From: Ruminococcus sp. YE282
GTDB lineage: Bacteria > Bacillota > Clostridia > Oscillospirales > Acutalibacteraceae
Assembly (NCBI GenBank): GCA_900101355.1
Contig: FMUV01000027.1
Location: 1 to 33,638, forward strand
DNA length: 33,638 nucleotides
Direction of reading: 5' to 3'
In this document: one piece after another, positions 8,155 to 15,514 of the stretch
Numbering within the stretch: position 1 is the first letter of the stretch
How the letters are laid out: each line of letters starts with the position of its first letter
Translations under genes and position numbers: made by a program
Notes under the pieces: model-generated
The model's database searches: none
The model's input: only the letters and a program-made list of their open reading frames with translations
Told to the model about the DNA's origin: nothing

Positions 8155-8167
8155 TTAAAACATTCAA
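8139..8167 (-). promoter_or_regulatory. Sigma-A promoter for the GH31 gene
   Basis: On the minus strand TTGAAT (8162-8167), a 17-bp spacer and TATAAT (8139-8144). The -10 lies inside leader copy E. The -35 forms part of an 8-bp inverted repeat shared with the asnB promoter. Confidence 0.82.
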
Positions 8168-8202
8168 CAGATTCTTTTAATCAAATTACTAAAATTATTT
8201 TG

Positions 8203-8231
8203 TTGAATTTGCCGACACAATATGGTAAAAT
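8203..8231 (+). promoter_or_regulatory. Sigma-A promoter for asnB
   Basis: TTGAAT (8203-8208), a 17-bp spacer ending TGG (extended -10), then TAAAAT (8226-8231). It gives a leader of about 70 nt and excludes the upstream in-frame start at 8200, which would lie upstream of the promoter's own -35. Confidence 0.8.
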
Positions 8232-8307
8232 AAAATGCAATAATAATAATTCGTTTTGGAATTGTTACCAAATTATTTGTAAAGCCTTTGAAAGGGGTAT
8301 TTTATTT

Positions 8308-10704
8308 ATGTGTGGAATTTGTGGTTTCACAGGTCAGATAGTTGACCGTGACGATGTAATAAAAAATATGACCGAGGTTATTACCCACCGCGGTCCCGAC
8401 TCCGATGGCTTTTTTACCGATGATAATATAGCAATGGGATTTCGCAGACTTTCAATCATTGATTTGGACGCAGGTCATCAGCCCATTTATAATGAGGACA
8501 AGACCCTTGTTCTTACTTTTAACGGCGAAATTTATAATTATAAAGAACTGAGAAAGGTGCTTATTCAAAAAGGGCACAAGTTCTATACAGACACTGACAG
8601 CGAAGTGCTCATACACGGATTTGAGGAATGGCAGGAAGACCTTTTGCCAAGGCTCAGGGGTATGTTTGGATTTGCTATATACAATACAGTTGACAAGTCG
8701 CTGTTTATTGCCCGTGACTTTTTCGGTATTAAGCCAATGCACTATACAAAAATCGGAAACGATTTTGTTTATGCAAGTGAAATTAAGAGCATACTTGAAC
8801 ACCCGAACTTTGTAAAGAAGTTCAACACAAAAGCGCTTGATACCTATCTTTCTTTCCAATATGCGCTGCCTCCCGAAACATTTTTTGAGGGCGTTTACTG
8901 CCTGATGCCGGGACATTACCTTTGGTATCGTGACGGAGAGATAGAAACCACCAGATATTTTGAGCCGAAGTTCAATCCGGACGAGAGTATGACCGAGACC
9001 GAGGCTGTTAATAAGATAGAAAAAATATTTGAGAACTCTGTAAACGCACACAAAATCGCAGATGTTGAGGTAGGTTGTTTCTTGTCCAGCGGCGTAGATT
9101 CAAGCTATGTTTCAACTTATTTTGCCGACCAAAAAACATTTACGGTAGGCTTTGACTTTGGAGAAAAATACAATGAAATCAGCTGGGCAAAATCTCTCAG
9201 CGAAAAAATAGGCGTTGAACATCACACCCACCTTATTTCAAGCGAGGAGTTCTGGGATGCCGTTCCGACAGTACAGTATCATATGGACCAGCCTCTTGCA
9301 GACCCGTCCTGCATAGCATTGTACTTTGTATCAAGACTTGCAAGTCAGTATGTTAAGGTTGTCCTTTCGGGCGAGGGTGCAGACGAGTTGTTCGGAGGTT
9401 ACACCTGCTACAATGACCCGAGGGTATTCAAGTTGTATCAGACCATTGTTCCGCATTGCATACGCAAGGCGATTCGTGCTGTTTGCAAAAAGCTTCCCGA
9501 CATTAAGGGAAGAGATTATCTTATCCGTGCGTGCGACCCTCTTGAGGAGAGATATATCGGCAATGCGTTTATGTATGATTACAAACAGAAACAGCAGATT
9601 TTAAAAGACCCGTCAATCGCAACTCCGCCGCAGAATTATACCCGCAAGTATTATTACCGTTGCCGCAAATATGATGACGTTACAAAAATGCAGTATCTTG
9701 ACATTAACCTTTGGATGGTCGGAGATATTTTGCTTAAGGCTGACAGAATGAGTATGGCAAACTCTCTTGAGCTTCGTGTACCGTTCCTTGATAAAGAGGT
9801 ATTTAAGGTTGCTTCGTCGCTTCCGACAGGCCTGCGCTGCAATAAGCATAATACAAAGTATGCAATGCGCAAGGCTGCTGTTCGCCATATGCCTGAGGCT
9901 ACCGCCGAAAAAGAAAAGCTTGGTTTCCCTGTGCCTACAAGAGTATGGCTCAGAGATGAAAAGTATTATAATGTTGTAAAGAAGAAATTCAAGGGCAAAA
10001 CAGCCGAGAAGTTCTTCAACACAGACGCACTCGTTGCTTGGCTCGATGAGCATTTCAGCGGCAAGGAAGATAACAGCCGCAGAGTTTGGACAATATATGT
10101 ATTCCTTGTTTGGTATGACATCTATTTTGACGAAGATTCAACCAAGGTGCAAAAGCCTGTTAATCATCTTGACGAGCTTAAGGCTATTGCCGAGGCAAGA
10201 AGAGAAAAACAGATTGACGCTCCCGGTAAAATAATTATGGCAGCCGCCGAAGCCGCTGACGAAAGCTATGACGCGCCAAAATTTAAATCCGAAAAAGACG
10301 AAAAGCCTGATGAAAATCAGCCGTCTGATACAAAGGAAGAGTCAAAGCCCGAAAGCGAAACGGCTGAAAATTCTCAGGACAGCGCAGAGGCAAAGCCCGA
10401 AACTGAGGCAGAAGCACCTGTTGTTGACGACGGAAGCGAGCCTGCAATTGCGGAAGATGACCAAGACGATAATCAGCCGCCTGTTGAGGAAGAAAAGAAG
10501 GAAGAGTACATTAATATCTCAAATCCCGAGGATAAAGAGATTTATGAAGCTCCCAGAAAACCGTCTACGCCTAACGAAAAGGTTCAGATGGCTATTGACG
10601 ATATTGAAAAACGTTCCAAGTTTCTTGATGAACCGAATGTTATTTCGGACGAAGCGGTTGACAATATAGTAAACTCGATTAATTTTTATGATGACGAGGA
10701 ATAA
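8308..10704 (+). CDS. asnB: Asparagine synthetase (glutamine-hydrolysing) with acidic C-terminal tail
   Basis: A 798-residue class II asparagine synthetase. The N-terminal glutaminase domain starts MCGICGF, so Cys2 is the nucleophile; this fixes the start at 8308, supported by AAAGGGG upstream. The NGEIYNY glutamine-binding motif follows. The synthetase domain has the SSGVDSS pyrophosphate loop and SGEGADELFGGY. The catalytic core ends near residue 610, about the length of Gram-positive AsnB/AsnO. It is followed by about 185 extra residues: a low-complexity stretch rich in Glu, Asp, Pro, Ser and Lys (about 650-740) and a short ordered-looking end finishing NFYDDEE. The tail is encoded in one uninterrupted frame. 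In Bacillus subtilis one AsnB paralogue amidates meso-diaminopimelate in the cell wall; which reaction applies here is not decided by sequence. The gene is monocistronic with its own promoter and terminator. Confidence 0.94.
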   Translation: MCGICGFTGQIVDRDDVIKNMTEVITHRGPDSDGFFTDDNIAMGFRRLSIIDLDAGHQPIYNEDKTLVLTFNGEIYNYKELRKVLIQKGHKFYTDTDSEVLIHGFEEWQEDLLPRLRGMFGFAIYNTVDKSLFIARDFFGIKPMHYTKIGNDFVYASEIKSILEHPNFVKKFNTKALDTYLSFQYALPPETFFEGVYCLMPGHYLWYRDGEIETTRYFEPKFNPDESMTETEAVNKIEKIFENSVNAHKIADVEVGCFLSSGVDSSYVSTYFADQKTFTVGFDFGEKYNEISWAKSLSEKIGVEHHTHLISSEEFWDAVPTVQYHMDQPLADPSCIALYFVSRLASQYVKVVLSGEGADELFGGYTCYNDPRVFKLYQTIVPHCIRKAIRAVCKKLPDIKGRDYLIRACDPLEERYIGNAFMYDYKQKQQILKDPSIATPPQNYTRKYYYRCRKYDDVTKMQYLDINLWMVGDILLKADRMSMANSLELRVPFLDKEVFKVASSLPTGLRCNKHNTKYAMRKAAVRHMPEATAEKEKLGFPVPTRVWLRDEKYYNVVKKKFKGKTAEKFFNTDALVAWLDEHFSGKEDNSRRVWTIYVFLVWYDIYFDEDSTKVQKPVNHLDELKAIAEARREKQIDAPGKIIMAAAEAADESYDAPKFKSEKDEKPDENQPSDTKEESKPESETAENSQDSAEAKPETEAEAPVVDDGSEPAIAEDDQDDNQPPVEEEKKEEYINISNPEDKEIYEAPRKPSTPNEKVQMAIDDIEKRSKFLDEPNVISDEAVDNIVNSINFYDDEE

Positions 10705-10718
10705 TCACTGATATTTTT

Positions 10719-10750
10719 AATGCCTAACAGCAATTGCTATTAGGCATTTT
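10719..10750 (+). terminator. Rho-independent terminator of asnB
   Basis: Near-perfect palindrome AATGCCTAA...TTAGGCATT with AGCAATTGCT in the centre, then TTTT. Because it is nearly symmetric it may also stop minus-strand transcripts running through element copy B. Confidence 0.85.
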
Positions 10751-10753
10751 AAA

Positions 10754-10907
10754 ATTTAAATCGGAGCAATGCTCTGCTTTGCCTGCTTTTGATTGCAGAC
10801 AAAGCAACGGAGTGCCTGCTCCTCAGAATTTTGTTGAATTTTATAATAATCCCTGCCGAATCGGATTGACAACCGACTCGGAGACGGGTAGATGCGCTTA
10901 GGTTATA
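10754..10907 (-). ncRNA. Dispersed leader element, copy B (behind the M14 peptidase gene)
   Basis: Read on the minus strand this copy begins TTATAACCTAAGCGCATCT, aligned with TATAATCATAGTGCAGATGT of copy A, and ends AGCAGAGCATTGCTCC then GATTTAAAT, almost identical to copy A. The first bases overlap the peptidase stop codon. No -35 stands 16-18 bp upstream, so the promoter is probably dead. Stable hairpins are CCGAGTCGG/CCGATTCGG, GGAG/CTCC and TTGTCTGC/GCAGGCAA. It lies in the 3' untranslated region of the peptidase gene and runs into the asnB terminator. There is no coding sequence in 10705-10902. Confidence 0.6.
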
Positions 10908-11784
10908 ACAAAGTTGCTTCCGTTAAAATTTTACGGACAATTTTATATTCGTTTTCAAAATCCGAAAGCGGCAGAGGATTTTTGCCAAGCCCTATCTCAA
11001 CGGTTAAAGCGGGTTTGTGAAGTTTATCGATTACCCAGTCTTTAAAACCTCCGCCCGTTGCGATGTCCTCGGGTTGGGCTGCTTTGTAGCCGCTTACGTC
11101 CGCAAACCTTTGTGCAAGTACCGAGCAAAGCCGAGGCGTGTGTTCTCCGTAGCTGAAGTATATTTCACGTCCCTGACTGTGAAATGCAATCGCCCTTTCA
11201 AAATTAATGCTTCCGCATAGTTTTACAAGTGCTTTTGTTTCGGGTTCGCTGTGCGGAGTTTTTCCGCCAAAGCGAGTCGGAGACGGACCGTTGATGCCAA
11301 GCTCGATTTCTTTTTGCCTGAGTTCGCACCAGCCTGCGTCAAAGTTGTGGTTGATGTCAACTCCTGCGGCGTTAGCCTGCCAGTATTTTGTGTTTGTACA
11401 AACTTTTTCCACAAGTTCTTTAAAGTTAAGTGCCGCACAGCTTCCGTTTATTGCAATTTCAACGCCGTCTGGATTTACACAGGGCACAATGGTTACTCCT
11501 CGGATTTTCAGCGCATTTGAAAGAGGTTCGTCTTCGTTTTTCAGGGCTAAAGCACATTCTTCCGCATATTTTAAAAGTGCAAGTACGGTAAGGTACTCCA
11601 TTCCGTGAAAGCCGCCGCAAAAAAGCACCGTGTTTTTGGTGTTGCCGATTTGCAGCACATCTATTTCTCTTTTGCAAATGCTTTCACCGACAAAATAATG
11701 TCTGATTGATTTAAAGCACTTGCAAAGTTCGTTGATAATTACTTTTCTTGCCGCATAGTCGGGCAAAGTATTATAATTAATCAT
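10903..11784 (-). CDS. M14 family zinc carboxypeptidase
   Basis: A 293-residue metallopeptidase. Zinc ligands are visible as HGMEY (the HxxE motif, about residues 60-63) and a later histidine in AFHSQG. The VNPDGVE and DINHNFD motifs (substrate-binding Asn/Arg region) and the catalytic glutamate in LTVEIGLG are present. The pattern fits the subfamily containing gamma-D-glutamyl-L-diamino acid peptidases, which trim peptidoglycan peptides. There is no signal peptide, so it probably acts in the cytoplasm on recycled muropeptides or other peptides (inference). An AAAGGAA site precedes the ATG. Its start codon is only 27 bp from that of the divergent NUDIX gene. A TTGACA at 11834-11839 on the minus strand, 17 bp from TTCATA, is a possible promoter inside the NUDIX gene. 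Confidence 0.86.
   Translation of the reverse strand: MINYNTLPDYAARKVIINELCKCFKSIRHYFVGESICKREIDVLQIGNTKNTVLFCGGFHGMEYLTVLALLKYAEECALALKNEDEPLSNALKIRGVTIVPCVNPDGVEIAINGSCAALNFKELVEKVCTNTKYWQANAAGVDINHNFDAGWCELRQKEIELGINGPSPTRFGGKTPHSEPETKALVKLCGSINFERAIAFHSQGREIYFSYGEHTPRLCSVLAQRFADVSGYKAAQPEDIATGGGFKDWVIDKLHKPALTVEIGLGKNPLPLSDFENEYKIVRKILTEATLL
11748..11777 (+). promoter_or_regulatory. Sigma-A promoter for the NUDIX-ribF operon
   Basis: TTGCCG (11748-11753), an 18-bp spacer and TATAAT (11772-11777). It lies inside the first codons of the divergent peptidase gene, so transcription starts near 11784 and the leader is about 28 nt. Confidence 0.68.
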
Positions 11785-11811
11785 AAATATTTCCTTTCTT
11801 CGGAGGTTGCT

Positions 11812-12357
11812 ATGAATTTAAGTGAAAAAACATTGTCAAGCAAAAGCGTGTTTGACGGTAAAATTCTTCATATAACGCTTGATGAGATTGAATTACCGGA
11901 CGGCAAAAAGTCAAAGCGAGAGGTTGTTAATCATCCCGGCGGCGTTGCCGTTGCGGCGCTTGACTGCGACAACAACCTGTTTTTTGTAAGACAGTTTCGC
12001 TATCCGTATAAAGAAGTTGTGCTTGAGCTGCCTGCCGGCAAGCTTGAAAAAGGTTCAACTCCGCTTGAAAACGGAAAGCGTGAGTTGCTTGAAGAAACAG
12101 GCGCAATCGGATATTCATATATATCCCTCGGTCAGGTGTATCCGTCGCCCGGTTATACCTCTGAGGTGATACATCTGTATGCGTGCAGAGTGCAAAATGA
12201 GGGCGAAAGCAAGCCCGATGACGGTGAGTTTTTAAACGTTGAGAAAATTCCGCTTGACAAAGCGGTTGAGATGGTGCTCAACAATATCATACCGGACGCA
12301 AAAACTCAGATAGCGGTTCTAAAAACGGCTATGCTGCTTAAAAGCGGTAAAATATGA
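11812..12357 (+). CDS. NUDIX hydrolase, ADP-ribose pyrophosphatase type
   Basis: A 181-residue NUDIX protein. The NUDIX box, G-x5-E-x7-RELLEETGA, lies at about residues 76-98 and keeps the glutamates that bind Mg2+. The N-terminal SKSVFDGKILHITLDEIELPDG and the GGVAVAAL segment are characteristic of the ADP-ribose pyrophosphatase (NudF/YqkG) group, which converts ADP-ribose to AMP and ribose 5-phosphate. CGGAGG stands five bases before the ATG. ribF follows after 13 bp and the two are almost certainly co-transcribed; an ADP-ribose or FAD housekeeping role would fit that pairing, but this is inference. Confidence 0.9.
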   Translation: MNLSEKTLSSKSVFDGKILHITLDEIELPDGKKSKREVVNHPGGVAVAALDCDNNLFFVRQFRYPYKEVVLELPAGKLEKGSTPLENGKRELLEETGAIGYSYISLGQVYPSPGYTSEVIHLYACRVQNEGESKPDDGEFLNVEKIPLDKAVEMVLNNIIPDAKTQIAVLKTAMLLKSGKI

Positions 12358-12370
12358 GGTAGAATATTTT

Positions 12371-13294
12371 ATGCAAAATTTTTTTGATATATTACCCGAG
12401 TCTGCTCCCACCGCCGTGGCATTGGGATACTTTGACGGTATTCACATGGGGCACAAAAACGTGCTCTCACATGCCGCCTATGAAAAGAAGAACGGCTTGG
12501 TTTCGGTGTGCTTCACGTTTTCCGAAAGTCCCAAAAGTGTGCTGAGGGGAACTCAGAGCGAAGCTCTTATGACAAATAAAGAAAAACTGAAAATGCTTGA
12601 TAAGCTGGGCATAGACCATACTTATCAAGCAGATTTTAAAAGCATTATGAATATGTCGGCTCAGGACTTTGCCGAGAAAATTCTTGTGAACACGCTTGGC
12701 GCAAAAAAGCTTTTCTGTGGTTTTAATTACCGCTACGGAAAAAACGGTGAGGGCGATGTTAAAGTTCTCGGAGATTTTTGCGGTAAAAACGGTATTAAAC
12801 TTACGGTGGTTCAGCCCACTGAAATTGACGGCGAAGTGGTATCGTCAACCTTAATAAAAAAACTTATAAGGGACGGACAGATAAAAAAAGCGAACAAGAT
12901 GCTTTGCCACAGGTTTGGCTTTTCCGGCGTTATTGAACACGGCAGACAGCTTGGCAGAGAATTTGGCACTCCCACCATAAATCAGTCGCTTTGCAGTGAG
13001 CTTGTGGTGCCGAAGTTCGGAGTATATTGTTCTGCTGTTACCCTTGAAAACGGCAACACCTATTGCGGAGTTACCAATATCGGCGTTAAGCCGACAGTCG
13101 GCAGCCCCACGCCCCTTTGTGAGACATGGATGCCGAAATACTGCGGCGAAGAGCTTTACGGTCAAATTGCGGACGTACGACTGATTGACTTTATAAGGGC
13201 AGAAAGAAAATTCGATACACTTGACGACTTAAAGAATACAATAATCGACAACGGAAAAACCGCACTTGAAATATTCGGCAATGCGTCAGAATAA
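12371..13294 (+). CDS. ribF: Bifunctional riboflavin kinase / FAD synthetase
   Basis: A 307-residue protein that phosphorylates riboflavin to FMN and adenylylates FMN to FAD. The N-terminal nucleotidyltransferase part shows LGYFDGIHMGHKNVL and later FCGFNYRYGKNGEGD. The join between domains has VSSTLIKKLIRDGQIKKAN. The C-terminal kinase part has the HGRQLGREFGTPTIN motif, where the Thr and Asn bind the nucleotide and Mg2+. Length is normal for the family. It follows the NUDIX gene with a 13-bp gap and ends before a paired-stem element that separates it from the convergent phosphohexomutase gene. No FMN riboswitch was seen, and none would be expected within an operon. Confidence 0.95.
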   Translation: MQNFFDILPESAPTAVALGYFDGIHMGHKNVLSHAAYEKKNGLVSVCFTFSESPKSVLRGTQSEALMTNKEKLKMLDKLGIDHTYQADFKSIMNMSAQDFAEKILVNTLGAKKLFCGFNYRYGKNGEGDVKVLGDFCGKNGIKLTVVQPTEIDGEVVSSTLIKKLIRDGQIKKANKMLCHRFGFSGVIEHGRQLGREFGTPTINQSLCSELVVPKFGVYCSAVTLENGNTYCGVTNIGVKPTVGSPTPLCETWMPKYCGEELYGQIADVRLIDFIRAERKFDTLDDLKNTIIDNGKTALEIFGNASE

Positions 13295-13312
13295 ATTTTG
13301 TGACGATAAAAT

Positions 13313-13381
13313 GGCTCAGGCAAAATTGATGTCAGCTCGGAAAGACAAAATCTAACCGAGGTTGCTTCAATAGCCTGAGCC
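13313..13381. terminator. Long nested hairpin between convergent ribF and phosphohexomutase genes
   Basis: Outer arms GGCTCAGGC (13313-13321) and GCCTGAGCC (13373-13381) pair perfectly over 9 bp. Inside, ATTGA pairs with TCAAT and CTCGG with CCGAG, so one arm of 69 bp folds as a three-part nested stem. There is no long T run on either side, so simple terminator activity is uncertain. The inner CCGAGGTTG recalls element copy C. Confidence 0.5.
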
Positions 13382-13405
13382 GTTACTTGTTATGCGTACA
13401 GTTTT

Positions 13406-14908
13406 TTATATTTCAAGACCGTTTGCAGTCTTTAAAAATTCATACAGCTTGTTAAGAATAATATCAACTCCGCCCTTGCTGTCGCTTTCAATGTTGAGCG
13501 GCATAATCGGGTCGTGAACCGAGAGGCGCAAAAGGAACCAACCGTCGCCGTTGTCCTTGTCAAACGAAACTCTGATTCCCTCGCGGTTGTCATCGGCAAC
13601 CTGCCAGCCTTCCTGATTTTGAGCATATTCAGTAAGGTCGGCGATTATTTTTTCACCGCAGGACTTAAAATCTTTTTCGGTAATTTTATAACGAATTTCT
13701 CTGCTTTCAAGCGGCTCTTTAAGCGATGAGGTAAGCTCGTCAAGCTCTTTGCCCTGCTGTCTGAGCTGTGCGGCTTTGATTATAATTTTTGTGCAGAGAT
13801 ATGCGCCGTCGTCAAGAAAATAATTTTCACGCATTGCGGCGTGTCCCGAGGTTTCAATGGCAAGCGGACAATTAATTCCCTCGGCATTAAGCTCCAACGC
13901 CTTGTCTATTACATTTTTATAGCCTCTGCGAAAACGATAGTGTTTTCCGCCGAGATTGTTTTCAATAAATTCCTTAAGACCGCTTGAAGTGATGGAATCC
14001 GTAACGATTGTTCCGCCGTCATTGCCCTCAAGCGCAATGGCAGAGGCAACTGCAACAAGACGGTTGCGGTTAATTTCGTTGCCCTTTGAGTCAACTGCTC
14101 CGCCACGGTCAACGTCGGTGTCAAATATTACGCCAAGGTCGGCGTTTGATTCACGCACGGCTTCGCAAATTGAAGCCATAGCCTCTTCGTTTTCGGGGTT
14201 CGGAACGTGATTCGGGAACATTCCGTCGGGCTCAAGATAGCGGCTTCCGTCTGTGTCTGCGCCCAAAACTTTCAGCACCTTGTCGGCATAAAAACCGCCT
14301 GCACCGTTTCCGGCGTCAACCACAATTTTAAAACCTTTTAACGGATGGTCGTAATCCTCCGCATTAACTTCTTTTTTTATTTTGTCGCATAATCCCTTTG
14401 CGTAGTCGGACATATAGTCAACATCTTGAACTTTGCCGTCGGGTTTCGATTCGGGATGTTCGTCGTTTTGGACATATGTGAGAATTTCCTCAATATCGCT
14501 GCCCTCAAGTCCGCCGTCACGTGTAAAGAATTTTAGACCGTTGCGGTTAAATGGGTGGTGGCTTGCCGTAATCTGCAAGGCACCGTCACATCCGAGGTCA
14601 ACCGTTGTCATAAACATTGACGGGGTAGAGGCAAGCCCGCAACGCAGAACGTTTGTGCCGCATGCGGTGAATCGGTTTACGGCAATGTCCATAATATGAG
14701 GACCGGAAATTCGGCTGTCGCGACCGACCGATATTTTGAGTGAATCGGGTGATTTGCCAAGCTTGTTTGAAAGCCAAAGTATAAATCCGTCAACCATATT
14801 TGCAAGAACATCATCAGTAAGGTTGACGCTCTGTCCCTCAACACCTTCGCTGGCAACACCTCTGATATCGGTTCCGCTTTTGAATTGTTTATAAAAATCG
14901 TTTAGCAT
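13406..14908 (-). CDS. Phosphomannomutase / phosphoglucomutase
   Basis: A 500-residue alpha-D-phosphohexomutase that interconverts hexose 1- and 6-phosphates. The phosphoserine loop ITASHHPFNRNG (Ser about 116) and the Mg2+-binding loop DTDVDRGG (Asp about 263, 265, 267) are intact. ETSGHAAMRENYFLDDGAY is the sugar-binding loop, and the C-terminal phosphate-binding domain follows. I start at the ATG at 14908, which has AAAGGAAGG seven bases upstream, not at the in-frame ATG seven codons earlier. The gene carries leader copy C with its own strong promoter. It would link glucose 1-phosphate or mannose metabolism with glycolysis, polysaccharide and wall precursor synthesis. Confidence 0.93.
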   Translation of the reverse strand: MLNDFYKQFKSGTDIRGVASEGVEGQSVNLTDDVLANMVDGFILWLSNKLGKSPDSLKISVGRDSRISGPHIMDIAVNRFTACGTNVLRCGLASTPSMFMTTVDLGCDGALQITASHHPFNRNGLKFFTRDGGLEGSDIEEILTYVQNDEHPESKPDGKVQDVDYMSDYAKGLCDKIKKEVNAEDYDHPLKGFKIVVDAGNGAGGFYADKVLKVLGADTDGSRYLEPDGMFPNHVPNPENEEAMASICEAVRESNADLGVIFDTDVDRGGAVDSKGNEINRNRLVAVASAIALEGNDGGTIVTDSITSSGLKEFIENNLGGKHYRFRRGYKNVIDKALELNAEGINCPLAIETSGHAAMRENYFLDDGAYLCTKIIIKAAQLRQQGKELDELTSSLKEPLESREIRYKITEKDFKSCGEKIIADLTEYAQNQEGWQVADDNREGIRVSFDKDNGDGWFLLRLSVHDPIMPLNIESDSKGGVDIILNKLYEFLKTANGLEI

Positions 14909-14938
14909 AAAAAGCCTTCCTTTCCTCATTCCAATACT

Positions 14939-15094
14939 ATTTAATCACAGCAATACTCTGCTTTGCTTTTTCAAGCCCTGCAAAGGAAGCGATAGCTCCT
15001 CAGGGGTTCGGTGAGAGATTATAACCTCACCGAGGTTGAATTAACCCCGCCGCCTTATCGGCTGGGAGATTTGCACTATGATTATAACCTATTT
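14939..15094 (-). ncRNA. Dispersed leader element, copy C (phosphohexomutase 5' leader)
   Basis: On the minus strand it opens AAATAGG-TTATAATCATAGTGCA, matching copy A including bases upstream of the transcription start. It ends GCAAAGCAGAGTATTGCT then GATTAAAT. The clearest hairpins are TCGGTGAG/CTCACCGA (8 bp), GGAGC/GCTTCC and CTTTGC/GCAAAG. It accounts for most of a leader of about 166 nt. The rest of the gap to 15322 is AT-rich with no gene that I can recognise. Confidence 0.65.
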
Positions 15095-15109
15095 TTAAAG
15101 AAATCTCAA
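15081..15109 (-). promoter_or_regulatory. Sigma-A promoter for the phosphohexomutase gene
   Basis: On the minus strand TTGAGA (15104-15109), a 17-bp spacer and perfect TATAAT (15081-15086). Transcription would begin near 15074. Confidence 0.83.
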
Positions 15110-15322
15110 TATAAAAATATTTTAAGTTTGTGAAAATAGTACGCTGTATGTTTCCTAAAAGGAATTAAGTTGGACAATATGACGAAACAACCATACATAA
15201 GTATGCGGTTTGTAAATTCTAAATCAGAATTATATTAGCAATATGCACATAATTTCGCTATATATTTTGGCTATAATTGATAGGTGATTGCTTGATGTTA
15301 CAAAAATAAATCAATGAAATTG

Positions 15323-15350
15323 TTGACTTTTTCAAAAACTTGATTATAAT
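15323..15350 (+). promoter_or_regulatory. Strong sigma-A promoter for the small HPr-like gene
   Basis: TTGACT (15323-15328), a 16-bp spacer and TATAAT (15345-15350). The transcript would begin near 15357. Confidence 0.82.
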
Positions 15351-15356
15351 AATAAT

Positions 15357-15514
15357 TGTCAAGTAAAAAGTCCGCTTGACTACCGGTTAATTTCAAATCT
15401 TCAATCCCGGGTATAATTTGAAGTTAGATAAGCCGATAAATTAAATCATGATTTGCCAAATGGTAAATGGCCACAAAAACTTTATATTTTTAAAGAATTG
15501 AAGGAGGAAACATT
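15357..15514 (+). promoter_or_regulatory. Long 5' leader of the small HPr-like gene
   Basis: About 158 nt of untranslated leader before an 88-codon gene. It can form GTCAAG...CTTGAC near its 5' end and CTTCAA...TTGAAG in the middle, around a CCCGGG. No known riboswitch consensus was recognised and no T run follows the hairpins. Confidence 0.4.

Noticed and set aside
8200..8307. N-terminal extension of asparagine synthetase from an upstream in-frame start
   Set aside because: The class II glutaminase needs Cys at position 2 (MCGIC), and the upstream start lies at the asnB promoter itself, before the expected transcription start.
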